A DNA stretch of 64,000 nt from Mucilaginibacter jinjuensis (GTDB lineage: Bacteria > Bacteroidota > Bacteroidia > Sphingobacteriales > Sphingobacteriaceae): positions 5,208,001 through 5,272,000 of the forward strand of contig NZ_CP117167.1 of the NCBI RefSeq assembly GCF_028596025.1. Direction: 5' to 3'. Below the pieces are notes generated by a model that saw only the letters and a list, made by a program, of their open reading frames with translations, did not search any database and was not told the origin of the DNA. This document shows, piece by piece, positions 25,326 to 33,391 of the stretch. The stretch's first letter is position 1. Each line of letters opens with the position of its first letter. Made by a program: the position numbers and the translations under genes.

Positions 25326-26765
25326 TTAAAGTGTTATAGGGTTACCAAGATAATAATCAATTACCTTGCTTCTAAAAATTGATTCGTATTGCGCAGCAAT
25401 CATATCAAACTGCGATTTATTAAGGTTTGTTAACGACGTATTATAATCCAGCGAGTTTACCAAACCTACATTATAGCGTTGCTGCACTACATTATAAGCA
25501 TCTTTATTAGCCAGATAAGTTTGCAGTGCCGACTGGTATTTTTTATCGGCAGCCTGTGCATCCAGCACCGCCTGACTGATTGTTTTCGTCAAGGTGTTTT
25601 TTGCCAGTTGAGTAGTAACCGCAGCGTTCTCATAACTCAGCTTAGCTTTACGAACCGTGGTACGTACTTGAAACTTACCGAAAATAGGAATCTGCAAATT
25701 AAGCCCAACCGAACCATTATAATTATTACCAAACTGACTTGCAAATGGATAAGAGTTTGCAACTATAGGCGCGGTAACCTGCGCAAAAACCGGCTGGTTA
25801 GTACCCTGCACCACACCAATTTGCTGGCTGATGGTTTGCCCGCCTATAATGTTTTGCGAGATACTTGAGTAGTTAGACCCAAAGCTACCGAATAATGACA
25901 GTGTAGGATAGTAGCTGGTTCTGGCAACTTTTATCTGCTCAGCATAAGTGCGTTCCTGGCTTTCGGCAAGTTTAATATCGGGGTTTATTTTAAGCGCAGT
26001 TTTAATTACATAGTTGGCATCATAAGCCGTTTTTAAGTCTGCAATTTTGCTAACATCCGGCCTGTCAATCTCAATGGCAGTGTTAGGATCCATTTCCATA
26101 TACTGTTTCAGTGTAAGGATAGATGACTCGAACGCGTTTTGTGCATTGGTTAAATTAAGCTCGGCAGTAGCTACCTGTGCCTTAGCTTGCGACAGATCGG
26201 CCATTGTAGAATTTCCAACCTTCAGGCTTTTACCTGTACGGTCTAATGTTAACTGGGCAATATCAATTTGCTGCTTAGCTGCCGTAACCAAATCCTGATT
26301 GGTTAATACCGATAAAAAGGTGGTTACCACATTAAGCACCAAATCATTTTTTACTTTGGCAGTGCTGTTTTTGTCGGCTTCGAGCATAAGCTTATTGGAT
26401 ACAATCTGCTCATGCAATTGCCTGCCCTGAAACAAGATAAGTGATGCCTGTGCCTGGCCGTTAACATAGTAAAATGTTTGGTTGGTGTAAGCATACGTAG
26501 TTAAGTTAGGGCTACGACCAAAATTGTACGACCCCTGCCCGCTTGCATTTACATTGGGCAACATATTATATTTTGCCTGTTTATAATCTTCGTTAGCCAA
26601 AGCCTCTGTAAACTGCGATTGCTTAATTTGCAGGTTACGGTCGAGCGCGTTTTGGATGGCTTTCTCGAGTGAGATTTTCTCTTGCGCCATTGCGCTACCG
26701 CCCGAGAACAGCAGGATTGCAGCGGCAATAGGTTTTAAATTTTTTATAGTAAACAGGTGTTTCAT
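25326..26765 (-). CDS. TolC family outer-membrane efflux protein
   Basis: This 479-residue outer-membrane channel forms the exit duct of the efflux system encoded with the next gene. It starts MKHLFTIKNLKPIAAAILLFSGGSAMAQEKISLEKAIQ, a signal peptide followed by the usual TolC LxxAIxxAL motif. The two-fold repeat of coiled-coil pairs is visible, with YKQAKYNMLPNVNASGQGSYNFG in the first half and QIKVARTSYYPTLSLFGSFG in the second. The C-terminus ends in the QYESIFRSKVIDYYLG helix. The ATG at 26765 was chosen because the eight upstream residues disturb the signal peptide. It is the first gene of the pair. Confidence 0.92.
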   Translation of the reverse strand: MKHLFTIKNLKPIAAAILLFSGGSAMAQEKISLEKAIQNALDRNLQIKQSQFTEALANEDYKQAKYNMLPNVNASGQGSYNFGRSPNLTTYAYTNQTFYYVNGQAQASLILFQGRQLHEQIVSNKLMLEADKNSTAKVKNDLVLNVVTTFLSVLTNQDLVTAAKQQIDIAQLTLDRTGKSLKVGNSTMADLSQAKAQVATAELNLTNAQNAFESSILTLKQYMEMDPNTAIEIDRPDVSKIADLKTAYDANYVIKTALKINPDIKLAESQERTYAEQIKVARTSYYPTLSLFGSFGSNYSSISQNIIGGQTISQQIGVVQGTNQPVFAQVTAPIVANSYPFASQFGNNYNGSVGLNLQIPIFGKFQVRTTVRKAKLSYENAAVTTQLAKNTLTKTISQAVLDAQAADKKYQSALQTYLANKDAYNVVQQRYNVGLVNSLDYNTSLTNLNKSQFDMIAAQYESIFRSKVIDYYLGNPITL

Positions 26766-26855
26766 AATGTTGTATTTACAATTTTGCACAAGTGCTTACA
26801 TTGTATCCCCGAATTTTATTTATTAGAAGGTGGAACTAATTTAATTAATTTGTAA

Positions 26856-27476
26856 ATGTACCTGGTAAAAACACCCTGGCTGCTTAAGCAATTTTATTCC
26901 GGCTTATTGTGGAATGAAGATCGTGATAAGCGAATCATTTATTTAACGTTTGACGACGGCCCTATACCTGTTGTTACACCGTTTGTATTAAAAATTTTAA
27001 AACAGTACCAGGCCAAAGCCACTTTCTTTTGCATTGGCGATAATATACGCAAACATCCCGATGTTTTTGAGCAGGTAAAAGCAGATGGCCACGCCATTGG
27101 CAACCATACATTCCATCACCTTAAAGGCTGGAAGACAGAAGATAATATTTATATAAAAGATATGCAGGCTTGCCAGGAGTTAACGCAATCAAACCTCTTT
27201 CGCCCACCTTATGGACGGATTAAGAAATCGCAGGCAAAGACATTGCAAAACCTATATCCAAATTTAAAGATCATCATGTGGGATGTACTCAGCGGCGACT
27301 TCGATATGAGCTTGGAACCTGAGAGATGTTTGAAGAATGTGGTTAAGCATACGGAGAATGGATCAATCGTAGTGTTTCATGATAGCTTGAAAGCATTTAA
27401 TAGGCTGGAATATGTATTGCCGAGGGCAATGGAGTATTGGAGTAAGGAAGGGTATCAATTCAAGATATTATTATAA
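26856..27476 (+). CDS. Polysaccharide deacetylase (NodB domain)
   Basis: This 206-residue enzyme of carbohydrate esterase family 4 removes acetyl groups from chitin- or peptidoglycan-like polymers. It shows the motif set: LTFDDGPIP (motif 1, catalytic Asp plus metal Asp) near residue 30, HTFHH (motif 2 metal His pair) near 84, RPPYGR (motif 3) near 112, and DVLSGDFD plus IVVFHDS late. No signal peptide is seen, but MYLVKTPWLLKQFYSGLLW may act as a weak membrane anchor. Short forms like this are common in Bacteroidota. The substrate is not known. Confidence 0.9.
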   Translation: MYLVKTPWLLKQFYSGLLWNEDRDKRIIYLTFDDGPIPVVTPFVLKILKQYQAKATFFCIGDNIRKHPDVFEQVKADGHAIGNHTFHHLKGWKTEDNIYIKDMQACQELTQSNLFRPPYGRIKKSQAKTLQNLYPNLKIIMWDVLSGDFDMSLEPERCLKNVVKHTENGSIVVFHDSLKAFNRLEYVLPRAMEYWSKEGYQFKILL

Positions 27477-27551
27477 TGAATATTACTTTGTAAATTCTCT
27501 TTTAAGTTTTACCTTACTTGTCAATTAAACCTTCTCACAATATACTTACTT

Positions 27552-28157
27552 ATGGACATTTCGGCCTTGGCATTAAAGTTGATATTATTACTTGTACCTG
27601 GTGGTATTGCAACATTAATCTTTGAAAAACTTACAACTTATCAAAAATGGTCGCCATTCAAATTCATTGTAAACTCAATTTTTTTCGGAGGAGCTTGTTA
27701 TATTCTGTCTGATGCTCTCTTCTATATTTTCTTAGAGGGTGAGATAAAAGAATTTTGGAAAACATTTGTTGTAGCAACAAGCATTCCCTTTTTTGAAATA
27801 TTTAGAGCGACAGCTGTCTCAATATCGATTGGTTTTTTAGCCGCTTTGATAGAGAATAAAAAGTGGATTACACGTTTTGCTCGACTCCTAACTATAGCGG
27901 ATAAGTATGGTGAAGAAAATCTATATTCATATTTTCTAAATGACCCCAAAGTCACAGAAGTCTACGTCAGAGATATCATTAATAATTTAACATTTCATGG
28001 CGAAGTCGATTCATTTTCCGAAACAGAAGAAATATCTGAAATATCTTTGAGGGATGTCAAAGTTTACGACTATCAAAGTTCAAATTTATTGTATACAATG
28101 CCAAGAGTTTTTCTATCTCGTCCAAAAAACACTATCTTTATAGAAGTACCAATTTAA
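27552..28157 (+). CDS. DUF6338-like membrane protein
   Basis: This 201-residue protein begins MDISALALKLILLLVPGGIATLIFEKLTTY and has hydrophobic segments at about residues 6-24, 39-58 and 75-100. A soluble domain with many charged residues follows (VTEVYVRDIINNLTFHGEVDSFSETEEISE). The opening LKxxxLLxPGGIA matches my memory of DUF6338, a family of unknown function found in accessory DNA. The gene is A+T-rich relative to its neighbours. A tiny Pro/Gly-rich ORF follows 9 bp downstream, so the two are probably cotranscribed. Confidence 0.6.
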   Translation: MDISALALKLILLLVPGGIATLIFEKLTTYQKWSPFKFIVNSIFFGGACYILSDALFYIFLEGEIKEFWKTFVVATSIPFFEIFRATAVSISIGFLAALIENKKWITRFARLLTIADKYGEENLYSYFLNDPKVTEVYVRDIINNLTFHGEVDSFSETEEISEISLRDVKVYDYQSSNLLYTMPRVFLSRPKNTIFIEVPI

Positions 28158-28166
28158 TTAAATATC

Positions 28167-28292
28167 ATGCAAAAGAGACCAACAGGAAGTAGTGCTCAGA
28201 ATGGTGGAACAAAAGGGCACTCTAAACCAGGAACAGGTGGTACACAGGCAGGTCCACCACCACCACCTAAGCCCCAAAACACAAAAAAATAG
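28167..28292 (+). CDS. 41-residue Pro/Gly/Lys-rich small protein
   Basis: An ATG at 28167, 9 bp after the DUF6338-like gene, opens a 41-residue frame starting MQKRPTGSSAQNGGTKGHS. A run of five prolines lies near the end (AGPPPPPKPQNTKK). It is basic, disordered and has no hydrophobic segment. Coupling with its neighbour, a clean stop and low-complexity codons like those of real small proteins support it, but the frame is short. It is presumably translated from the same mRNA. Confidence 0.5.
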   Translation: MQKRPTGSSAQNGGTKGHSKPGTGGTQAGPPPPPKPQNTKK

Positions 28293-28459
28293 TACTGGCA
28301 CTTTATGCTATTTTAATAAAGTAGCAATACATTAGAATTAAATGCTCAATACATAATTGTATTGGGCATTTAATATTTTATACTTCTCTCCAAAGTAATA
28401 TTATTGCCACATCAGTATCATCTACCATTGCAACAATATGATGCCTAATCATTAATTGG

Positions 28460-28467
28460 TATCTTTG
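28460..28467 (+). promoter_or_regulatory. -7 box for the map gene
   Basis: TATCTTTG matches TAnnTTTG and lies 23 bases before the ATG at 28491. A -33 TTG at correct spacing was not found. Confidence 0.5.
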
Positions 28468-28490
28468 CACATACCATTATATATACTACA

Positions 28491-29252
28491 ATGTCTATAA
28501 CTTCAAACGAAGAACTTTCGGGGATGCAGCAAATAAGTGATGTGGTGGCGCAGGTACTTAAAGCCATGCGCGAGCATTGCAAACCGGGCATGAGCACTAA
28601 AGAGCTTGATGACTTTGGTGGCGCTTTACTGGAAGCCTCAGGTGCAAAATCGGCTCCAAAGCTTACTTATAACTTCCCGGGCTATACCTGTATATCTACA
28701 AATCATGAGGCTGCGCATGGCGTGCCTTCAGCAGATAAAATTTTGAAAGAAGGCGACCTCATCAACATTGATGTATCGGCAGAATTGAATGGCTTTTGGG
28801 CCGATAACGGAGGTTCTTTCGTTTTGGGCGAAGACATTAATAACCACACACCATTAATCGAAGCATCAAAGCAGATCTTACAATCGGCCATCAGCCAGAT
28901 TAAAGGCGGCGTTAAAATAGCCGACATTGGCTTGTTGATTGAAAAACAAGCAGCCAAACATGGCTTTAAAGTAATTAAAAACCTGGCAGGCCATGGTGTA
29001 GGCCGTAGTTTGCATGAAGAACCACACGAAATATTGAATTACCGCGATCCGGAGAATAAAAGCCGTTTCCGCAAAAATTCGATTGTGGCTATCGAAACTT
29101 TTATTGCTACCCACTCTACCTATGCCAACGAAGGCGAAGACAAGTGGACCTTAACCGGCAACAAGGGCGGATTTGTAGCACAGCACGAGCATACCATTAT
29201 GGTTACAGATGGTGCGCCTGTGATATTGACGAAAGAGAACGGAATATATTAA
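28491..29252 (+). CDS. map: Type I methionine aminopeptidase
   Basis: Map removes the initiator methionine from new proteins. The 253-residue type I enzyme (no N-terminal extension) shows the five metal-ligand segments in order: INIDVSAELNGFWADNGGSF (two Asp) at about residues 86-105, GHGVGRSLHEEPH (His) near 166, IETF (Glu) near 204, and QHEHTIMV (Glu) near 234. Family length is about 250, so this one is complete. The gene is solitary and has a -7 box at 28460. A palindromic MITE copy follows 2 bp after its stop. Confidence 0.93.
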   Translation: MSITSNEELSGMQQISDVVAQVLKAMREHCKPGMSTKELDDFGGALLEASGAKSAPKLTYNFPGYTCISTNHEAAHGVPSADKILKEGDLINIDVSAELNGFWADNGGSFVLGEDINNHTPLIEASKQILQSAISQIKGGVKIADIGLLIEKQAAKHGFKVIKNLAGHGVGRSLHEEPHEILNYRDPENKSRFRKNSIVAIETFIATHSTYANEGEDKWTLTGNKGGFVAQHEHTIMVTDGAPVILTKENGIY

Positions 29253-29254
29253 AA

Positions 29255-29325
29255 GCCCCCTAACCCCCTAAAGGGGGAACAGAAGTTAATTTTACTAAGC
29301 TCCCCCTTTAGGGGGCTGGGGGGAC
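29255..29325. mobile_element. MITE-like palindromic element (second copy)
   Basis: This block between map and the aconitase gene has the same ends as the truA insertion: CCCCCTAAAGGGGGA on the left and CTCCCCCTTTAGGGGG on the right, with an AT-rich centre between. The outer bases GCCCCCTAACCCCC and GGCTGGGGGGAC also match. Centre lengths differ only slightly. I saw no obvious direct repeat beside this copy. Confidence 0.75.
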
Positions 29326-29467
29326 ACTTTATTTAGAATATATCCAAATAACATTTGCCCAAACCTACGTTACCAATTGGGTGTTAAATTTTGTACATTC
29401 GCCGCGTTAGGCCTGTTAAAGGGTTAAAACATTGGACTTTACTTTTTACTTATAAAATCAAATACAA

Positions 29468-31732
29468 ATGGCTTTTGATTTAGACATGATCAAAAAGGTT
29501 TACGACCGCTACAGCACGCGTATTGACGCTGCCCGTAAAGCGACCGGAAAATCTTTAACGCTTACAGAGAAAATTTTGTACGCTCACCTTTCTGAAGGTG
29601 ATGCTAAAACTGCATTTGCACGTGGTGTTGACTACGTTGACTTTGCACCAGACCGTGTAGCGATGCAGGATGCTACTGCACAAATGGCTTTATTGCAGTT
29701 TATGCAAGCTGGCCGCCCGCAAGTGGCTGTGCCTTCTACTGTGCATTGCGATCACCTGATCCAGGCTAAAATTGGTGCTGATCAGGATCTTTCTACTGCA
29801 AAAGACATTAACAAAGAGGTATACGATTTCTTATCGTCTGTTTCTGATAAATATGGTATCGGCTTCTGGAAACCAGGTGCAGGTATTATCCACCAGGTAG
29901 TATTAGAGAACTACGCTTTCCCGGGTGGTATGATGATCGGTACTGATTCACACACACCTAATGCTGGTGGTTTGGGTATGGTTGCTATTGGCGTTGGTGG
30001 CGCTGATGCCTGCGACGTTATGGCCGGCTTACCTTGGGAGCTTAAATTCCCTAAACTGATTGGTGTACATTTAACCGGTAAACTTTCTGGCTGGACTTCT
30101 GCAAAAGACGTTATCCTTAAAGTGGCTGGTATCCTAACCGTAAAAGGTGGTACTGGTGCTATCGTTGAATACTTCGGCGAAGGCGCACGTTCATTATCTG
30201 CAACAGGTAAAGGTACTATCTGTAACATGGGTGCCGAGATTGGTGCAACAACTTCAATCTTCGGTTACGATGAAAAAGCAGAAGATTACCTGCGTGGTAC
30301 TAAACGTGGCGAAATTGCTGATGCAGCAAACGCTATTAAAGAACACTTAACAGGTGATGCTGATGTTTACGCTAACCCAGAGCAATATTTTGATCAGGTT
30401 ATCGAAATTAACCTGAGCGAACTGGAGCCACATGTAAACGGACCATTCACTCCGGATTTGGCTTGGCCTATCTCTAAATTTGCTGCCGCTGTTAAAGAAA
30501 ACAATTGGCCGGTAAAATTAGAAGTTGGTTTAATTGGTTCTTGTACAAACTCATCTTACGAGGATATTACCCGTGCAGCATCTATCGCACAACAGGCTAT
30601 CGATAAAAACTTAAAAGCTAAAGCAGAATACACTGTAACCCCAGGCTCTGAGCTTGTACGTTACACTGTAGAGCGCGATGGTTACTTAAATACATTTGAG
30701 CAAATTGGTGGTGTAGTATTGGCAAATGCCTGCGGTCCGTGTATCGGTCAGTGGTCACGCCATACTGATGATCCAACCCGCAAAAACTCTATCATCACAT
30801 CGTTTAATCGTAACTTCGCTAAACGCCAGGATGGTAACCCTAACACCCACGCTTTCGTAGCATCTCCAGAGATCGTTACTGTATTTGCGATTGTGGGTGA
30901 TTTAAGCTTTAACCCGTTAACTGATACTGTAACCAACGAAGCTGGTGAGCAGGTTAAGTTTGACGAACCGGTTGGTATTGAAATGCCTATTAAAGGTTAT
31001 GCTGTTGAAGATGCAGGTTACCAGGCACCAGCCGAAGATGGTAGCGCAGTTGAAGTAAAAGTTGATCCAAAATCATCACGTTTACAATTGCTTGAGCCAT
31101 TTGCAGCTTGGGAAGGTACAGACATTACCGGCTTAAAACTTTTGATTAAAGCTAAAGGTAAATGTACTACGGATCATATCTCTATGGCTGGCCCATGGTT
31201 GAAATTCCGTGGTCACCTGGATAACATTTCAAATAACATGCTGATCGGTGCGATCAACTATTTCAATAACAGCCCAGATTCAGTTAAAAACGAATTAACC
31301 GGTGAATACGGTCCTGTTCCGGCTACCCAACGCGATTACAAAGCGCACGGTATCGGTTCAATCGTAGTAGGCGACGAAAACTATGGCGAAGGTTCATCAC
31401 GTGAGCACGCAGCTATGGAACCACGTCACTTAGGCGTTCGTGCTATCCTGGTAAAATCATTTGCCCGTATCCACGAAACCAACCTTAAAAAACAAGGTAT
31501 GCTGGGTATCACATTTGCAGATACTGCCGATTATGATAAAATCCTTGAGGATGACACAATCGATATCGTTGGCTTAACTGAATTTGCCCCAGGCAAACAG
31601 TTAACCGTGGTATTACATCACAAAGATGGTTCAACAGAATCATTCCCTGTTAACCATACTTACAACGCTCAGCAAATTGAGTGGTTTAAAGCTGGTGGTG
31701 CATTAAACATCATCCGCAGACAGATGAACTAA
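29468..31732 (+). CDS. acnA: Aconitate hydratase
   Basis: Aconitase converts citrate to isocitrate in the TCA cycle using a [4Fe-4S] cluster. The 754-residue protein carries the cluster ligands Cys359 (in GSCTNSSYED), Cys422 and Cys425 (NACGPCIGQW). Other marks are DSHTPNAGGLGM near residue 160 and a swivel domain with GEGSSREHAAMEPRHLG near 640. The length and the ADQDLSTAKDINKEVYDFL segment fit the mitochondrial-type aconitase of Bacteroidota and not AcnB. The codon use is strongly biased, as for a highly expressed gene. A terminator follows at 31761. The symbol acnA is by family and may differ from local naming. Confidence 0.94.
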   Translation: MAFDLDMIKKVYDRYSTRIDAARKATGKSLTLTEKILYAHLSEGDAKTAFARGVDYVDFAPDRVAMQDATAQMALLQFMQAGRPQVAVPSTVHCDHLIQAKIGADQDLSTAKDINKEVYDFLSSVSDKYGIGFWKPGAGIIHQVVLENYAFPGGMMIGTDSHTPNAGGLGMVAIGVGGADACDVMAGLPWELKFPKLIGVHLTGKLSGWTSAKDVILKVAGILTVKGGTGAIVEYFGEGARSLSATGKGTICNMGAEIGATTSIFGYDEKAEDYLRGTKRGEIADAANAIKEHLTGDADVYANPEQYFDQVIEINLSELEPHVNGPFTPDLAWPISKFAAAVKENNWPVKLEVGLIGSCTNSSYEDITRAASIAQQAIDKNLKAKAEYTVTPGSELVRYTVERDGYLNTFEQIGGVVLANACGPCIGQWSRHTDDPTRKNSIITSFNRNFAKRQDGNPNTHAFVASPEIVTVFAIVGDLSFNPLTDTVTNEAGEQVKFDEPVGIEMPIKGYAVEDAGYQAPAEDGSAVEVKVDPKSSRLQLLEPFAAWEGTDITGLKLLIKAKGKCTTDHISMAGPWLKFRGHLDNISNNMLIGAINYFNNSPDSVKNELTGEYGPVPATQRDYKAHGIGSIVVGDENYGEGSSREHAAMEPRHLGVRAILVKSFARIHETNLKKQGMLGITFADTADYDKILEDDTIDIVGLTEFAPGKQLTVVLHHKDGSTESFPVNHTYNAQQIEWFKAGGALNIIRRQMN

Positions 31733-31760
31733 TTAACCTTTCGGTTAGTGAATATGAAAA

Positions 31761-31786
31761 AGGGACGCGATGAGCGTCCCTTTTTT
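31761..31786 (+). terminator. Terminator after the aconitase gene
   Basis: AGGGACGC (31761-31768) and GCGTCCCT (31774-31781) pair around GATGA, followed by TTTTT. It lies 29 bp after the aconitase stop, a standard rho-independent terminator. Confidence 0.85.
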
Positions 31787-31796
31787 GGTTTTATAG

Positions 31797-31934
31797 TGGC
31801 GTTGCAAACGCCGTGAAGTGTTGCGCACGCGATGCAATCGCGCGCGAGTTTTCTTTTTTTCCTTTTACTTTTCTCTCTTATATCTTGCGCGCGATTGCAT
31901 CGCGTGCTTAAAACTTCATAGCGTTTGCAACGCT
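31797..31934. repeat. Left REP pair flanking the RAYT gene
   Basis: Two mirrored REP units face each other here. GCGTTGCAAACGC (31799-31811) mirrors GCGTTTGCAACGC (31921-31933). GCACGCGATGCAATCGCGCGC-type sequence (31825-31845) mirrors its reverse complement at 31887-31907. The whole block is repeated on the other side of the transposase gene at 32552-32685. No coding potential was found in 31733-31988 outside these units. Confidence 0.85.
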
Positions 31935-31988
31935 TAAACTTGCAACTATACGCGTGGACAGTTATCTTAGGCTAACCTAACCGCCTAT

Positions 31989-32549
31989 ATGTCGCACCAA
32001 TACAAAGTTCGTAACCCCAATGATATTTACTTCGTAACTTTTACTATAGTTGATTGGGTTGATATATTTACACGACAACCTTATAAGCAACTCGTTATTG
32101 AATCCCTGATTTATTGTCAGCAGCATAAAAAATTAGAAGTACATGCTTACTGCTTAATGACAAATCATATTCACTTATTGGTATCAGGAGATCAACCCGC
32201 CAAGCTTGCGGATATTATTCGCGACTTTAAAAAGCATACCAGTAAGCAAATCATCAAATTAATTGAGCAGGAAAACGAAAGCCGCAGAAACTGGTTGCTT
32301 TTCCGGTTTGCTTATAACGGTAAATACATCCAGCGCATACAGGATTATAAAGTATGGCAGGATGGTTACCATGGTATTGCGTGTGACCGGATAGAAATAC
32401 TTAGACAGAAGCTTGAATATATTCACGATAATCCGGTAAGGGCTGAAATTGTGGCCGAGCAGGAACATTATTTATATAGTTCGGCAAGCAGCTATGCAGG
32501 GTTACCGGGGTTAATGGATATATCCATCTTAGATTTAGGCGTGATGTAG
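31989..32549 (+). CDS. REP-associated tyrosine transposase (RAYT)
   Basis: This 186-residue Y1 transposase of the IS200/IS605-like superfamily probably cuts and moves REP palindromes as single strands. It shows VRNPNDIYFVTFTIVDW at the start, the metal-binding HUH motif MTNHIHLLVSG at about residues 57-67, and a C-terminal segment KVWQDGYHGIACDRIEILRQKLEYIHDNPVRAEIV. The Tyr near residue 119 or 126 is the probable nucleophile, but I cannot tell which. RAYTs are normally single-copy and flanked by REPs, as here. The gene starts with ATG 9 bp after GCTAACCTAACC and is not part of an operon. Confidence 0.92.
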   Translation: MSHQYKVRNPNDIYFVTFTIVDWVDIFTRQPYKQLVIESLIYCQQHKKLEVHAYCLMTNHIHLLVSGDQPAKLADIIRDFKKHTSKQIIKLIEQENESRRNWLLFRFAYNGKYIQRIQDYKVWQDGYHGIACDRIEILRQKLEYIHDNPVRAEIVAEQEHYLYSSASSYAGLPGLMDISILDLGVM

Positions 32550-32551
32550 AT

Positions 32552-32685
32552 GCGTTGCAAACGCGAAGAAGTTTTAAGCACGCGATGCAATCGCGCGCAA
32601 GGATTCTTTGCAAACTAAGGCTCTTCTCCCGCTCCTCTCGCGCGCGATTGCATCGCGTGCGCACACTTTACGGCGTTTGCAACGC
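32552..32685. repeat. Right REP pair flanking the RAYT gene
   Basis: Same layout as 31797-31934. GCGTTGCAAACGC (32552-32564) opposes GCGTTTGCAACGC (32673-32685), and GCACGCGATGCAATCGCGCG sequence (from 32578) opposes its reverse complement (32640-32660). The repeat begins 3 bp after the RAYT stop. Confidence 0.85.
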
Positions 32686-32724
32686 CATCGCATGCAAGTA
32701 ACAAATTCCCCATTTCCACAACCT

Positions 32725-32750
32725 TTTCCCCAATTTATCTTTTGGGGAAA
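32725..32750. promoter_or_regulatory. Hairpin in the leader of the tandem peptide genes
   Basis: TTTCCCCAA (32725-32733) and TTGGGGAAA (32742-32750) form a perfect 9-bp stem with an 8-base loop. It is about 130 bp upstream of the first peptide ATG and lacks a T-run. It may be a regulatory structure or the end of the repeat block. Confidence 0.4.
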
Positions 32751-32879
32751 TATTCCACAGTACTTAAAAACCGCCTATAATAGCCATTAAAGGCACTTTT
32801 TAATAATCGTTCAGCATCGGTACAGGTTTTGCCTTAACCTATACATCAAACATTAATTAAAACTTTAAAACATAAAATC

Positions 32880-32972
32880 ATGAACAACTCAATCATCATC
32901 GCAGGTATCGTAGCACAAGCAGCTCCATTGTTTTTAGTAGTTAAAACTATCGCAGCTAAATTCAATAACTAA
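32880..32972 (+). CDS. 30-residue hydrophobic peptide, tandem copy 1
   Basis: This ORF encodes 30 residues, beginning MNNSIIIAGIVAQAAPLFLV and ending with a basic, polar tail (KTIAAKFNN). It is one hydrophobic segment with a polar Asn/Ser head. The next ORF, 147 bp on, encodes a peptide identical except at residues 3 and 6, although many codons differ at silent positions (GTA/GTT, TTG/TTA). Such silent divergence points to selection on the protein. There is no signal-peptidase site or double-Gly leader. I do not recognise a family. It could be a membrane-active peptide, type I toxin, or accessory subunit. Confidence 0.8.
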   Translation: MNNSIIIAGIVAQAAPLFLVVKTIAAKFNN

Positions 32973-33026
32973 GCGTTAAACCATTTCAATTATCAACCAC
33001 TCTATACATTATAAATTTTAGAAACC

Positions 33027-33119
33027 ATGAATACTTCAATCGTTATCGCAGGCATCGTAGCACAGGCAGCTCCATTATTCTTAGTAGTAAAAACTATCGC
33101 AGCTAAATTCAACAACTAA
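33027..33119 (+). CDS. 30-residue hydrophobic peptide, tandem copy 2
   Basis: This 30-residue peptide, MNTSIVIAGIVAQAAPLFLV and a KTIAAKFNN tail, differs from copy 1 at only two residues (Asn3 to Thr, Ile6 to Val). Its DNA differs at more positions, nearly all silent. The gap from copy 1 is 54 bp, too short for an obvious independent promoter, so the three copies may share one transcript. No Shine-Dalgarno is visible, which is normal here. Confidence 0.8.
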   Translation: MNTSIVIAGIVAQAAPLFLVVKTIAAKFNN

Positions 33120-33168
33120 TCCACCGGGACAGCCAACATATATTATTCAATTACAATCTTAGCATATC

Positions 33169-33261
33169 ATGAATACTTCAATCATCATCTCAGGCATAGC
33201 AACAGCAGCTCCACTTTACTTTATCGTAAAAAGCATTGCATTAACTATCAACAATAAATAA
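33169..33261 (+). CDS. 30-residue hydrophobic peptide, tandem copy 3 (diverged)
   Basis: This third peptide begins MNTSIIISGIATAAPLYFIV and ends KSIALTINNK. It keeps the MNxSI start, the AAP centre, the Lys at residue 21-22 and a polar Asn-rich tail, but has diverged from copies 1 and 2 in the second half. Length and register are the same. It is 49 bp after copy 2. A complex inverted repeat (33266-33350) and an 8-bp hairpin (33352-33369) follow, and could end the transcript. Confidence 0.75.
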   Translation: MNTSIIISGIATAAPLYFIVKSIALTINNK

Positions 33262-33351
33262 TATGAAAATGAACAGCAGCATTGATAATTGATAAGTAAC
33301 CTTTTATAAATCGTACTTAGCAATTATCTAACTTAAAAACTGCTGCTAAAA

Positions 33352-33369
33352 GATGTACGGGCGTACATC
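33352..33369. terminator. Short hairpin downstream of the peptide genes
   Basis: GATGTACG (33352-33359) and CGTACATC (33362-33369) are perfect complements with a very short loop. It sits between the last peptide gene and the convergent uvrA stop at 33392. Upstream, AGCAGCATTGATAATTGATAA and later AGCAATTATC...TGCTGCT fold back on each other. It might serve as a weak terminator. Confidence 0.45.
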
Positions 33370-33391
33370 ATCTAATATCTAAAAGGCTAAA

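Noticed and set aside
30147..30350. Open frames in other registers of the aconitase gene.
   Set aside because: The aconitase frame has the cluster cysteines and full length; the others arise from its biased codons.
32401..32664. Minus-strand open frames across the RAYT gene and the REP repeats.
   Set aside because: They are shadows of the transposase gene and of palindromic sequence, with no coding pattern.
33266..33350. An antitoxin RNA gene downstream of the hydrophobic peptide genes.
   Set aside because: The stem-loop pattern is present but no promoter box or complementarity to the peptide mRNAs could be established by eye.
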